Source: Guyanagaster necrorhizus (taxonomy: Eukaryota; Basidiomycota; Agaricomycetes; Agaricales; Physalacriaceae). From it: a DNA stretch of 64,000 bases. Position numbers and translations under genes: made by a program. Below the pieces are notes generated by a model. It did no database searches. It was not told the DNA's origin and saw only the letters and a list, made by a program, of their open reading frames with translations. The stretch is taken from the NCBI RefSeq assembly GCF_019112545.1, contig NW_025064900.1, positions 530,443-594,442 of the forward strand, in the 5' to 3' direction. Shown here in pieces: positions 35,399 through 47,110 of the stretch (position 1 is the first letter of the stretch; each line of letters starts with the position of its first letter).

Positions 35399-37200
35399 GA
35401 AGAGGATCTGAGTGCACACAAGGTGAAAATAGATACAGCAGAGCACTATCTACTGACTACACTCACACCAACAACACACAAAACTCTTAGTTTATGGGAG
35501 GATTATAATGCAATAAAAGTAGTAATCAACAAATATAATTGTCTTCTTCAATAAATCCACAGCACATGAACAGTAATAGCACACTTACAATAGTCCAAGG
35601 TCTCTCTAAGTCTTAAAGCTTTTCATTTTATCAAAATAAGAGATGGCAACAGGTGTTGCCAGGCCTCAAGGCAAAGAGTATTGCAGCTCAATACAATACA
35701 TCAAAACACTCCCACAAAACCCTCAAAAGATTCTAAGCATGGCTCTGATCATCTTAAAATCCCTAACACACACAATACATGACTCAAAGCTTTACACTCT
35801 AAGCAGAAAACAATCACAAACATATCAACAAGTGCCAAAGAGCACAGATCTCTGTTCACAAGTTTCCAAACCAATTGTAGATCCACAGAATTCAAACCTA
35901 TGTGATCTAGAGACACAAAACACAATAAAACACCATCCAACAGACCAAAGGGTTTGAACCTCTGCCATCTGTAGTGCTGTGCATCATAAATACCTCAAAA
36001 ACTCAAGATGATGCTCTTCAGACACTGCTCTCTTATTCTCAGATTAGAGCATGATCCAAAACCTCTTATCAAACTGAGCTCAAGTCCTTCATAAGCTTCA
36101 ATGCCTTGCTTAGTTCTCACAGCTCTCTCAAGGATATTCAATAATACATTTATTCTCTCATCCAAAGTTACAAACACAAACCCAGAGCTAGAGTGCAAGG
36201 CTTTCTGTATCTAATACACCACAACTGTGAGGGTCAGAAACTCATCTTTCTACTCATACAATGCAGTATTTAAATACTCTACTATGGTACTTACTAATAC
36301 AATCCTACTATGGTATCTTCAAAGCATAGGACTCTATGCCAGATCCCATGAGTATTATTTGCATACATATTGCAGTTGCCATACTTATTCTCTTCTGGGC
36401 CAGGACTGCACAATGTTTCCTCACTAGCTGATCTTAGCTTGCTGGCCTAGCTCAGTCTGCTCACTTTCTTATTTTCTTGGTGATACATCTCTGACAGTGG
36501 TAAACTATTCTGGACCCCTGGAGTTATCTCCCATATCTGAAGTCAGCCACAATAGTTATGTTCTCTTTTCCAGTGTCTCAATATTCTCTCCAGCTCATAA
36601 AATGCATTGCTTCTGGCCTGACATGTATTAATTAACTTACTCAATATAGTATGTGTCATACTACAGTATAATGCAGAGTCTCTCACTGTGTTAAGCATGC
36701 TAAGGCACTGTAAGTAAGTATGCATGCAAGTCTCTGAGCAGTACATGTGCTATTCATCTCTGAGGGTAGTATTCCTCTATCTATTCCTTTGTTGCCATCA
36801 TTTCATTTTTTCATTCAGCACTCAGTTATTCAGATACCTTTCTTTGGGTCTCAGTTCTCTGTTCTAAGGCATGTTCCATCAGTGCATCATTAATCAATGT
36901 GATCAGGATTGCCAATCATATTTCAATCATATCCTTTTTATCTTTAGCATGCTCTCTTATGATGGTATTGGTGCATTTAGAGCCAAGTGCTAGGATCTCA
37001 CATGCAGTCTAATCCCTCTGGTATTTGTCTGCTACTAGGTCATACACTCTGCTCCTTGTTACTTCAGTTTAGCCTTATGATGGCTAGGTTTCTGTGTGCT
37101 CTTATTCTATTCTCAGTTACATACTTACTGGACTAAAATGCAATCCATGTATTCTCAATTTTTGCAATTTTACATGCCTGAACATGGAGAGGGCATGTCA
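35399..37200 (+). repeat. Repeat X, copy a (complete, 1802 bp)
   Basis: It starts GAAGAGG and ends GGCATGTCA. Flanks are GTGGT (35394-35398) and GCAGC (37201-37205); both come from GCGGC by CpG transitions. Removing it rebuilds the RNase H motif HWRHYLE. It is noncoding in all frames, CpG-poor, and has a TTTAAATAC box at about 36270. The 3' end has an imperfect hairpin (ACATGCCTG...AGGGCATGT). Three other copies lie at 42424, 44847 and 50857, all in this orientation. Confidence 0.85.
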
Positions 37201-39060
37201 GCAGCACTACCTTGAAGACTCCATGGACTCCATCAATATTGTAACAGACCATAAGAACCTTGAATACTTTACCACCACCAAGATTCTAATCTGCCAACAG
37301 GTCTGCTGGTCTAAATACCTATGACAGTTCAACCTGGTAATCCAGTTCTGACCTGGAAAACTTGGTGGGAAACCAGATGCACTTACTAGATGATGGGATG
37401 TCTACTCTGAAGAGAAGAATAGCCAATATGCCCAAGTCAACCCCCACAATTTCTGATCTGTGTTCACACAAGAACAACTCTTTGTGTCACTCCACACAAC
37501 CTATCTTAAGAGCTCTACCCTATGGGCTAGTGCCTGAATGGATATTGACAAACTTCACACCAATATCAAACAAGCACAATTCTCTGACTCTATATCCTCC
37601 AATGGCCTTCATCATGCCAAAGCCACTTCCAAATCCTTTCTCTCTCAGTGGTCCATTGATGAATCCAATATCCTTCAGCTTGAAGACCACATCTATGTCT
37701 CAGACTCTGACAATCTCCATCTCCACATACTTCAGAACAATCATGATCACATCTTGGCAGGCCACTTTGGTCAAAACTAGACATTAGAGCTAGTTCAATG
37801 GGACTACACCTGACCAAAGATGCATAAATATATTCGACACTATGTTAAATCCTGCACAGTTTGTGAGTGCAATAAGATACTGAGACACTGCCTCTATGGG
37901 TTACTCAAACCTCTATCAGGTCTCAAATGGCCATGGGATTCCATTTTCATGGATTTCATTGAACAACTACCAGACTTCAATAGGTTTATTGCCATCCTAG
38001 TAGTCATTGATCAGGCTAGCAAGCAAGCCCTCTTCATCTCCACTCATAACACCATTAACTCTGTGGAGCTCACCCAACTTTTCCTTATCTATGTCTTCTC
38101 CAAACATGGGGTACCCAGTCATATCACCTCAGATTGTGGCTCTGAATTTGTTTCTCAATTTACTCATGTCTTAACTATAGCTCTTGACATGAAACTCCAC
38201 CTTACTTCTGGTTATCATCCAGAGGCCAATGGACAAACTGAACAGACAAACCAAACTCTGGAGCAGTACATCTGCATCTACTGCTCCTACCAACAGGACA
38301 ACTGGGACACTCTCCTACCCATTGCCAAGTTTGCCTACAATAATGCTTCTAACATGTCCACCAGAATTTCCCCATTTTTCACTAACAAGGGTTACCACTC
38401 CAACATCACTGTTCACTCTGAAAGGGACATCACCTCTGCTCAGGCCTGAGACTTTGCAGTCAATCTTGATGAATTCCATCAAATACTGAAGAATGAAATT
38501 TCTGAAGCTCAGTCTTGCTATAAGATCTAAGCAGACAAGCATCAGATTCTGGCACCCCTGTTTACAGTGGGCAACAAGGTTTATCTCAGTTCCAAACATA
38601 TCAAAACCACCCATCTGACTAGAACATTCTCAGAGAAATACCTTAGTCCTTTCAAAATCATAGTCTAATCTGATTCTCACTCCTTCACTCTGAGGCTTCC
38701 ATCAGATCTCTGGTCCATTCATCTGGTCTTTTATGTGTTATAATTGGAACTCATAGAAGAAAACACCATTTCTAACTGAATCCAACCACTGTCACCTCCA
38801 GTCAAAGTCAATAAAGAAGAACATTTCGAAATAGCCCAAATCCTTGACTCAAAGCTGGACTGCTAGTTCTGCTGCTCACTGCTGTACAAGATCCAGTGGC
38901 TATGCTACAAAGGTACCAATGAAGAATTTGCTTAGTTACTGGCCTCTGAGTTCTCCACTGATGAATTTATTGAAGAATTCCACCATTGATACTCAGGCAA
39001 ACTAGAACCCTTATCCAAAGTCATCCAAACATTCTGTTTCTAATACAATACTACTCTGGA
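37201..39060 (+). pseudogene. Gypsy-2 RNase H end, integrase and chromodomain
   Basis: It resumes as HYLEDSMDSINIVTDHKNLEYF (RNase H end), then integrase: zinc finger ending KSCTVCECNKI (about 37860), core with IFMDFIEQLP (about 37950), SDCGSEFVSQF (about 38130) and HPEANGQTEQTNQTLEQY (about 38220), so D,D,E are all present. A degraded chromodomain follows at about 38820-38990 (EIAQILDSKL then YKIQWL and EGTNEE pattern). About fifteen stops. It is the counterpart of the Gypsy-1 3' half from a different subfamily. Confidence 0.85.
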
Positions 39061-39266
39061 CACCACCAGTGTCCCATCTTACTATCTCAATTATAACCAC
39101 TAATTACCACCATTTCAGTCATCTCTTTCACACTTTCAAAGTTAAAATCTTATAATTACATTTTTTCTCCACTACCAACATTTGATGTCTTTCTATATAT
39201 ATTTCATACAAATCTTTACAAGGAAGCAGAACCTAACAGGCCTGTATCAGAATCTAAACTCTCTCC

Positions 39267-40552
39267 CTATTTTTTCAATTCCTCTACATCCTCATCCAGC
39301 CTCTTCAGCATCATCTCCCAAAGATCTTCCACCTTCTGATCTCTCTCATCCTTGAAAATCAGTTGGACCTTCTTCCAGGCCTCCACCTTAGATTCTAAAA
39401 ATAGCACTAAGAGAGACAATATGTCATTAGAACCATAGTCATCCTGGAGACCTGCTACCATACTGCAGACATCTGCCAGCTCATCTGCCAGCTCATCTAC
39501 ATGACTCATTAACTTGTGAATTAATCTGGAAATTTGGTGGAGGCCAGTGGAGACTTCCACACTACTGATCACCTCACTTGCAATGACACTCTTATTGAAT
39601 GAACAAGCAGTTTTCTTGACCTTGCAGCAAGTGCAAGTCTGCCCTCAACTAGCACCTTCAGTTACTGATCATGCATAACACTGCATACCATCTTGATGAC
39701 AGCACATACAACTTCCTGAAAACAAAAAGCTAAGTCAAACCACACAAGAAAACCAAGACACTTACTTTCACCATCCAACAATTCTTCACTCTCTGCCAGC
39801 CCCATCACTTTCAACTTTGCCTGCATTTTGGGACTAGCAACCACCTCTGTCCCACTGCCATCCACTATGCTCCTCAACCTGAACTTGTGTTTATAGCTCT
39901 TCTCCACTAGACCCACCACTCTTCTCTTTTCCTCTTGCACCTTCTTTCTCCTCTCTAGAGTCCCCTCAGATTCTTCTGACTCATCATCTCTCTTGGTTCT
40001 CTTGTCCTGCTCATCACTGGACTCCAGAGGCATATGGTCAGTCACCTTCTTGAAGTGAAAACCAGGGCCAGAACCAAACTGTTCTGCCAGCACTTGATGC
40101 AGCCAAAAATCAATGACCTCCATGGAGGTCATTTGCAATCCATCCTCTATAACCATCCCCTCCTGCTCTACCTCCAAGGCCTCAGCTCTTTCCATGGCCT
40201 CTGCAGCCTCCCTCTCCTCAGCCTCCCTCTGAGCAGCCTCTCTCAACACCTTCTCTGCCTCCTTCACCTGCCTCTCTGCTGCCTGCTGGACCTCCTCCCT
40301 CTTTTTCTCCAACCTCTCTTGCTGCTTCTTTCTCTGCACCTTTCAGGCCACACAGTCTGCCCAGACCTTCTCCTCTCTCTCCTGCTCTCTTTTCCACTCC
40401 AAGTGGACTTTTATGACCTCTGCATACTCTTTCTCCATGGTCTGCTATTCCAGACAAAATAATTCCTTGGCCTCTTCAGGGCCATCAGAGGTGGGTTCCC
40501 TCACCAAAGGCTTGGGAGTATATGAGCAATGATATATGGCAGGAGGCAACAT
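39267..40552 (-). pseudogene. Antisense ORF in Gypsy-2: coiled-coil, cysteine-cluster protein with intron
   Basis: It lies opposite to pol, between the chromodomain and the 3' LTR. From ATG at 40552 it reads MLPPAIYHCSYTPKPLV, then a long Glu/Lys/Arg/Ala coiled coil (about 40450-40150, EKKREEVQQAAERQVKEAEK) and an acidic/basic linker. An intron at 39716-39765 (GTAAGT...TTTCAG in its own sense) joins DGE to a Cys cluster: CMCCHQDGMQC and then CTCCKVKKTAC. A helical C-terminus follows, ending DVEELKK at 39267. The C-x2-C-x6-C pattern with nearby Lys recalls fungal Zn2Cys6 DNA-binding domains. Three stops interrupt it. Role unknown; DNA binding is a guess. Confidence 0.65.
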
Positions 40553-40682
40553 AGTTAGGGTGATGATGGTGGTATCTGACTAAGTTGCAAAAAATTCCTA
40601 TGGCCACTAACAATCTTCCATGTGGTCCCACTGGCCATCAGGATCTGTACTCTTGAGGGCAAGAACACTAATGGAGGGATAC

Positions 40683-41178
40683 TGTTACATGCATGCCACT
40701 GGCCTTCATGTCACCTCAACCAACCACAGATTTGATCACAGAAACCCACCAGACTCTAGCTGCTCCCTATTATCTATTAATTTTATTTTCACCATTATCA
40801 TTTCACATCCATATTTCACATTGTAATATTTAGACCCCAAACTCAGTAGCAAATATTAACATTGGAACCCAATAGAACCTGACTTAGAATTAGCTACTAT
40901 TAGTATATAAAGTCATGTATAACTATTGTAATTATTCAGTTTGAATATCAACTTGGATAGCCATCTACACTTCATGCTCACTCCAACTCCTCTCTATCTC
41001 ATCTGACAGACTCTGCTTCAAAGGATACTCTTCACTTCTCTAACAGAACTCTGTTCTGTCCATCCAAATCCTTGGGCCCAACTCAAGGAGGATGTTGCCA
41101 ATAGCTTCATTAATGCCCATGCATGCCACCAGTCTCTACATGTGCACTTAAGTCCAGTCAATTGGCATGTTCCTAACA
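40683..41178 (+). repeat. Gypsy-2 3' LTR
   Basis: 496 bp, a close copy of 30087-30582; both end CCTAACA. The purine-rich GGAGGGATAC precedes it. Confidence 0.92.
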
Positions 41179-41183
41179 GAATA

Positions 41184-41887
41184 GAAAACCATGCAGCACA
41201 TCCCATATCTCCAGATCCTTGGCTCTGTGGCATACTTGGCCATTGCCACTCATTCTGACATAGCTTTTGCAGTTAGCATCCTATCATAGTTCAGCAAAAA
41301 CTCTGGATTGAGGTATTGGAAGGCCTTGAAATGCCTCCTCAGATATATAAAAGATACAATTGACCTAAAATTAGCATATTCACCTGATGCTACAAACCAA
41401 GAGCTGTTCAAAACATACACAGATGCAGATCATGATGAAAACTCAGATAATAGATGCTCAACCTCAGGATATATTGTCAAGATGGGCACAGGTGCAGTTA
41501 GCTGGATGAGCCAGCTACAATCTATAGTAATCTTATCAACCACAGAGGCTGAATATGTCATTTCCACTAGACAGGAAATTCTGTGGCTGCAAAATCTGTT
41601 CACAGAATTTGGTTTCTATCATCTGTTGCTATTCCCACTGCTGATTGACAACCAGTCTGCTCTCTCTGTCACTCACAATCCTGATTATCATAGTCATGTC
41701 AAACACCTCAATCTCTGCTTCCACTGCTTATAAGACAAGATTAAGCAGAGACACATATATATTAAACATCTTCACATAGAATACATGCCTGCTGACATCT
41801 TTACAAAAGCCTTAAAGAAGAAGAAGGTGACTCATATGATCAGGCTGTTGAGTCTTGAACTCTGAGAAGTATTGTGTTGAGGGAGAG
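41184..41887 (+). pseudogene. Copia-A RT end and RNase H
   Basis: It continues the frame left at 30086. It reads YLQILGSVAYLAIATHSDIA (copia RT end), YTDADHDENSDNRCSTSGYI and STTEAEYVISTRQEILWLQN (RNase H), and ends MPADIFTKALKKKK, the usual copia C-terminus. One or two stops. It is followed by the polypurine tract and 3' LTR. Confidence 0.9.
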
Positions 41888-42035
41888 TGTTGCAGAATGA
41901 CACAAGTATCTGATGTCAATCTTATATAAGCATTGACAGTTTTGTTCTGAGTTGACAGTCAATTGTCTTTAAGCAATTGACCATCATACTCAGCCTGGCC
42001 ATTATTCACTGCATGAAAACAACCTGCCTGCAACA
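41888..42035 (+). repeat. Copia-A 3' LTR
   Basis: 148 bp, TGTTGCAGAATGAC to CTGCAACA, followed by the TSD GAAAT (42036-42040). Confidence 0.93.
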
Positions 42036-42423
42036 GAAATGTAGGATCACCTCTCATCTTCTTTGAGCACAGATGGTTGCTTATACCATGAGATGTCTCC
42101 ACTTTGTGTCAAAGTCAGGATAGAGGTCTTTTAGGAAGTGTTGGACTCCAGTCAAGTATTTTAGGCTGAATGAAATGAATTGAGATGTATAGACTATGTA
42201 TCTGCTGAGACTAAATGCTGTAGGTTCAAGTGGCAATGCATAGGTAATGCAAAATCATATATAGCTGCATGCCTCTATTGCATAACCTTTTGCTGCTTTG
42301 AGCTCAATTGCATGAACATGGAGAAAAAGAATGCATTCATCAAGAAGAGAGAGAAAAAGCTCAATGAGCAATGCAAGGGGCATGTTTATTTAATGCAGTT
42401 AAAAGGATTGTCTCTATCACACT
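42036..42423 (-). pseudogene. Crypton-like tyrosine recombinase relic, N-terminal part
   Basis: In minus sense it reads ITYALPLEPTAFSLSRYIV and YTSQFISFSLKYLTGVQHFL, then KDLYPDFDTKWRHLMV. This matches the SAM-like core-binding part I know from Agaricomycete tyrosine recombinases, where a DPTPDTLS-like stretch and a YLSGI-like stretch occur. Two stops follow, then the frame runs to the TSD and joins QKLPLQLPHL at 12925, completing a protein of recombinase layout. Repeat X copy d begins at 42424. Confidence 0.65.
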
Positions 42424-42857
42424 GAAGAGGTGGTTGCATGTGCAAGCTAGAAACTGACACAGTGTAAAACTATACACTGATCACATCTGCACTAATACAC
42501 ATATACAACTCTCTAAGTTTGTTAAGAGATTCTAATGTGATAGAAGTAGCAATGGCTAATACAATCATCTCTTCAACAATCTATAGTACACAAGTAGCAA
42601 TAGTGCATGTGTAGAATTGAGATCTCTCTAAGTATCAAAGCTTTTGTGTAATAAAAGGGGCAACAGATGTTGTCAGTTCTCAAGGTAAGAGTACTATAAT
42701 ATAACACTCTATTTCAAAATGCTCTCACAGAACTCTCAATAAGTCTCAAGCAATGCTCAGACTGAACTCAAAAACCTTAACACACATAATATATGACTTA
42801 AAGCTTTGCACTCTAAGCAAAAACACTTTACAAATACATTCACAAGAGCTACACAGA
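42424..42857 (+). repeat. Repeat X, copy d (truncated)
   Basis: It matches the first 430 bp of repeat X (GAAGAGG, later GATCTCTCTAAGTATCAAAG) but stops at AGCTACACAG, where gypsy gag sequence in minus orientation begins. Confidence 0.75.
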
Positions 42858-44239
42858 GATTGTTTTGGTGGCAGCAGTCTTTTTCTTTCTGAGTAAGACA
42901 GCTGTCTTTGCTCAGCTTGTTTGCATAGGACTTGAAAGCAGTGGTGGAGTCTATGGTCTTCAGAGTTGAGTCAGAAGCCAAAGATGTGGTGTTGGACACT
43001 TTATATTTAGAGTTGGATAGTGGATTGGAAATCTTGTTATCCTGATTTTTGTGAGTAATTTCAGTCTTTCAGGTCCAGTATCTAGTGTCAAGTTTTTGAG
43101 CAAGAAAGTGCATATCATAGAGATTGTTCAGCTTTCTGTGATGGGCCATATCATCCTTGATATGAGTATAGAGGCCATGATAGAAGGTATAGCAGAGAGA
43201 ATCATTTCTGTACCTGATTTGTGATGCATATTAGTTGAATTGGACCATATACTTTATGATCTGGTCTCCATCATGCATTCAGAGATGTTTCAATGCATTC
43301 TCAGCATCTCCAATGGCATTAAAGGGGCTGAAGTTGCTATGGAGCTCATCAAGAAAAGCTGCATAGAAGAATTGCCAGGCCAGTGGATTCCATGGAATTA
43401 GGTTAAGAATGTCTGATTCAAATCAGTTGAGCACAGTATCAGATAAGAAGAAAATAGCATAGTTGACTTTATTGGTATCTTCTATGAATACAGTAGATCT
43501 GTCATTGAAGTTCAACTGAAAGGAGACAATAAAAGCCTTCAGCTTGCAGAAGTCAGAGCTGTCAAAGATCTCTGGTTTCTTGATCTTGATGCAGATAGTA
43601 ATGGACTTGGAATTGTTCAGAGAAGTGGAGACCCCTCATAGCAGGTTCATGAACTTCTATAATATGTTCTGCTGGTTTGGATTATTGTTATCCCCAGGAT
43701 TACCAGAACTACAAGAATCATCTAGTCCTTCTGATCCTCCTGATCCTCTGAGTGCACTGGAGCCATCTGGGGAAGAGTTTGGTGAGTTTCTGCTTGGCTC
43801 ATAATAGATGGGAGTATGAATAGAGATGTCATTGTCACTTTTGTCTTCAGAGTCTGGACTGTCTGAATTTCTATGTATATTGCCTAGAGACAAGAGGTCT
43901 GTAATAGAGTCATTTCAGGTGCTATACATCATGCTGATCTGTTGGGCTCCATTGGGTGGAATGCTGGTGGCATCAAAAGAGTTAGAGGAATCATGGTAGT
44001 TAGATTGGTGGGCAGTGAAACTGGAATGGGTGTAGATTTCTCTACAGGAGGATTGTTCTCCACTGAAAGCTGATCTAAAGAGGTTTGGCTGTTTCTTTGA
44101 GATGAAAGCTGAACTGTCTTTCATGGAAAACATATTAGAATAGGTACTGGGTTGTTCAGAATCCACTTCTGTGGATTGGATGAATATAGTGGACATAATG
44201 AAGAAAACTTTTGACTCAAGGAGTTGAGTTCAAATATAA
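42858..44239 (-). pseudogene. Gypsy-2-like gag relic
   Basis: Minus-strand gag from 44196: MSTIFIQSTEVDSEQPST, close to the Gypsy-2 gag start, then the capsid part and DSTTAFKSYANKLSKDSCLT near 42900. It ends there, abruptly, against repeat X copy d. Only gag and the 5' LTR (44240-44725) remain of this copy. Confidence 0.8.
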
Positions 44240-44725
44240 TATTAGAAACATGCTAATAGAGTGAGCTTGGATGCATGTGCAGATACCAATAGAGTGCATG
44301 GGTGTTAACAAAGCTATTAGCAACATCATCCTTGAGTTGAAGCCTAAGGAATTAGAATGACAGAATAGAGTCTATCAGAGAGATGAAAAGAGAGATATCC
44401 TTCAGAGCAGAATCCAGATAAGAGAGAGAACTCAGGAGTGAGCATGAAGGGTATTGGCTATCCAAGTTGATATTTGAACTGTCTAACTATTGTGAACTTA
44501 CATGGTTTATATACTAGTGGTAGCTAGTTGCAAGTCAGGGTCTAATAGTTTCTGATGCTAACTAATTGCTACTATCTTCAGGTTGGAAATTGAAGTATGA
44601 TATATGAATGTGAAATTGTAGGATGAAATCAAATAGGAAGTAATAGTGGGTTTGTTGGGCTCTAGTGGAATCTGTGGTTGACAAAAAGTTGGTGTGAAGC
44701 AGAGTTCAGCCACATGTATGTAACA
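44240..44725 (-). repeat. LTR of the Gypsy-2-like relic
   Basis: 486 bp, matching the Gypsy-2 LTR in reverse. On the plus strand TATTAGAAACATGC (TGTTAGGAACATGC in the unmutated form) to CATGTATGTAACA. Confidence 0.8.
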
Positions 44726-44846
44726 AAAAACTAGAATCTCTTCTAGTCCAGACTACTTGCTCTATCAAAAAGGTCATTCCTTATTGTGATTTCTCTGTTT
44801 TTATCATAGTATTTCCTTCATAGCTCTCTCTGCTGACAGTGACATT
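44726..44846. other. CpG-poor unassigned DNA beside repeat X copy b
   Basis: 120 bp with no coding sense that I recognise. It ends with the TSD ACATT of repeat X copy b. Confidence 0.3.
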
Positions 44847-46653
44847 GAAGAGGTCTTGCATGTGCATAAGATGAAAATAGTCACAATAGAATGCTATCCA
44901 CTGATCACACTCACACTAACATACACATAATACTCTTATTTTATAAGGGGATTATAATGCAGTAAAAGTAGCCACAGCAAGTACAAGTGTCTTCTCCAAT
45001 GAATCCACTGCATGCAAATAGTAATAGTATGCATACAACAGTCTTAGGTGTCTCTAAGTCTCAAAGCTTTTCATTTTATTGAAACAAGAGGTGGCAACAG
45101 AGGTTGGCAGACCTCAAGGCAAAGATACTGTAGCTCAATACAATATGTCAAATACTCCCACAAAACTCTCAAAAGATTCCAAGCACAGCTCAGATCAGAT
45201 CAAAATCCCTAACACACACAATGCATGATTCAAAGCTCAATGCTCTAAGCAGAAACCAATCACAAACACATCCACAAGTGTGAAAGAGCTCAGATCTCTG
45301 TCCACAAGTTTTCAAACTGATCATAGACCCACAGGATTCAAACTTATGTGATCCAGAGACACAAAACACAGTAAACACTATCTGACAGACCAAAGAGTTT
45401 GAACCTCTGCCACATATAGTGCTGTATGTCACAAATACCTCAAAGACTCAAGATGATGCCCTTCAGACACCACTCTCTTATTCTCAGATTAGAGCACAAT
45501 CTAAAATCTCTTATCAAATCAAACTCAAGTTTCTTGCAAGCTTCTGTGCCTTGCTCAGTTCTCAAATTTCTCTTAATGATATCAATAATGGATCTATTCT
45601 TTCACCTAAAGTTACAAACACAAACCCAGAGCTAGAGTGCAAGGCTTTCTATGCCTAATACACTGTAACTGTGAGAGGTTGGAAACTTATCTGCTACTCT
45701 TACAATGCAGTACTTAAATAGTCTACTACTGTACTTACTAAGACACACTAAATATAGTAGTTCCAAAGTGCAGGACTCTATCTTAGAGTCTCTGGCATAT
45801 CATTCATGTGCATGTTGCAGTCACCACACTTATTCTATCCTGGGTCAGAGCTGTGTCCATTATTTTCTATCTAGCTAACATTGGTTAGCTGGTCTAGCCA
45901 GGTCTGCTCACTTTTCTATTCCTCCAGTGAAGTATTCTGACACTGGAGAACTGTTTCAGGCCCCTGGGGTTATCTCTCATATCTGGAGTCAGCCACAATG
46001 ACTATGTTCTCTTTTTCAGCATTTAGACATTCCATCTGACTCACAATATATGCCACTTCTGATCTGACATGCATCAATGAATCCACCCAATGGGTATGTG
46101 TTATACCTTGGTATGATGTGGAGTCTCTTGCAGTGTTATGCATGCTAAGGCGCTATAAGTATGTGCACAAGTCTCTGAGCACTAAGCACACTATTCACCT
46201 TTTGATAGTATTTCTCTATTTATTACTTTGTTGTCATTATTCTATTTCTCTGTTTAGCATCCAGTTATTCAGATACCTTTCTTTGGGTCTCAGTTCTCTG
46301 TTCTAAAGCATGTCTCATCAGTATATTAATAATGTGCATTCTTGATCAATGTGATCAGAATTGCCAATCATATTTCAATTGTATTCTTTTTATTTTTAGT
46401 ATGTCTTCTTGTAATGGTATTGGCACATTTAAAGCCAAGTGCTGGAATCTCCTGAGCAGTCTAACCATGCTGGTATTAGTCTATCACTAGGCCATGCATT
46501 CTCCTCATTGTTACTTCAGTTTAGCATTATAATGGCTATATTTCTTTGTGCTCTAGCTCTATTCTCTGTTTACATGCATAGTAGACTGACAGATAGTCCA
46601 TATAGTCTCAAATTTCACAAATTTACATATCTGAATGAGGAGAGAGCATGTCA
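44847..46653 (+). repeat. Repeat X, copy b (complete, 1807 bp)
   Basis: GAAGAGG to GAGCATGTCA. The flanks are ACATT (44842-44846) and ATATT (46654-46658), one transition apart. It follows copy a closely over its length, including GAGCTAGAGTGCAAGGCTTTCT at the middle (shortened here: GAGCTAGAGTGCAAGG). Confidence 0.85.
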
Positions 46654-47110
46654 ATATTATTGCCAATTCCAAAGTAGAGAACAACAAAACCCCTGGTTCA
46701 TCTCAATCTTTGAGCTATAATGTCAAGTCTGAAAGCAGTGAAAGATTTCCTCTGTCAAGCCACTTCATTCTGATCAGAATATTCAGGCAGCCCCCCCTTC
46801 TTATGCATATCATCTGCTGACTAGAGAGCCACTTGCTGACCTCACTTATGTTGTCCTTTCAGTTTCTTCCAAGCCTGCCTTGCATCTTCCTTCTCATGTG
46901 TCATCCTTCAAATATAAAGAAAAGGCATTGCATGTTATTCCTGCCACTCCAGTGAAGCCTCCTCAGCTTTCTCACATAAAAAAATCAACTTCCATGGTTC
47001 CAAAATCACCCATCACTGCTGCTGTTAGTGACAATGTTGATGATACCATTCATGCATATGCCTTTTATTCTCAGGTCAATCTTCAGTTTCATGAATCTCC
47101 TTCATACTAA
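46654..47110. other. CpG-poor region with an unassigned open stretch
   Basis: A 77-codon plus-strand opening (46880-47110, MHLPSHVSSFKYKEKALHVI) rich in Ser, Pro and Lys. I do not recognise it. It could be the tail of a degraded element. Confidence 0.3.

Larger units (their letters stand above)
30087..41178 (+). mobile_element. Gypsy-2: Ty3/gypsy chromovirus-like element with antisense ORF
   Basis: Two 496-bp LTRs (30087-30582, 40683-41178), each TGTTA...CCTAACA. Flanks are AAATG on the left and GAATA on the right, each one transition from GAATG, so the TSD is plausible but not intact. Internal order: gag (30622), a 1.3-kb insertion, protease, RT, RNase H split by repeat X, integrase, chromodomain, then a minus-strand ORF (40552-39267), polypurine tract GGAGGGATAC, 3' LTR. 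It lies in the Copia-A RT gene. About 8 kb without its insertions. Almost no CpG. Confidence 0.9.
12926..42035 (+). mobile_element. Copia-A: Ty1/copia retrotransposon carrying nested insertions
   Basis: LTRs of 148 bp lie at 12926-13073 and 41888-42035, both TGTTG...CAACA, flanked by the TSD GAAAT at 12921-12925 and 42036-42040. Without the insertions about 4.8 kb remain, normal for copia. Order: LTR, PBS, gag (13197), [Copia-B], gag end and zinc knuckle, protease/integrase, RT, [Gypsy-2], RT end and RNase H, polypurine tract GAGGGAGAG, LTR. It sits inside the tyrosine recombinase relic. It is inactive, with many stops and hardly any CpG. Confidence 0.93.

Noticed and set aside
35399..37200. 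Repeat X as a Helitron because of its 3' hairpin
   Set aside because: Three copies show 5-bp TSDs, no TC start, no CTRR end and no A/T insertion site.
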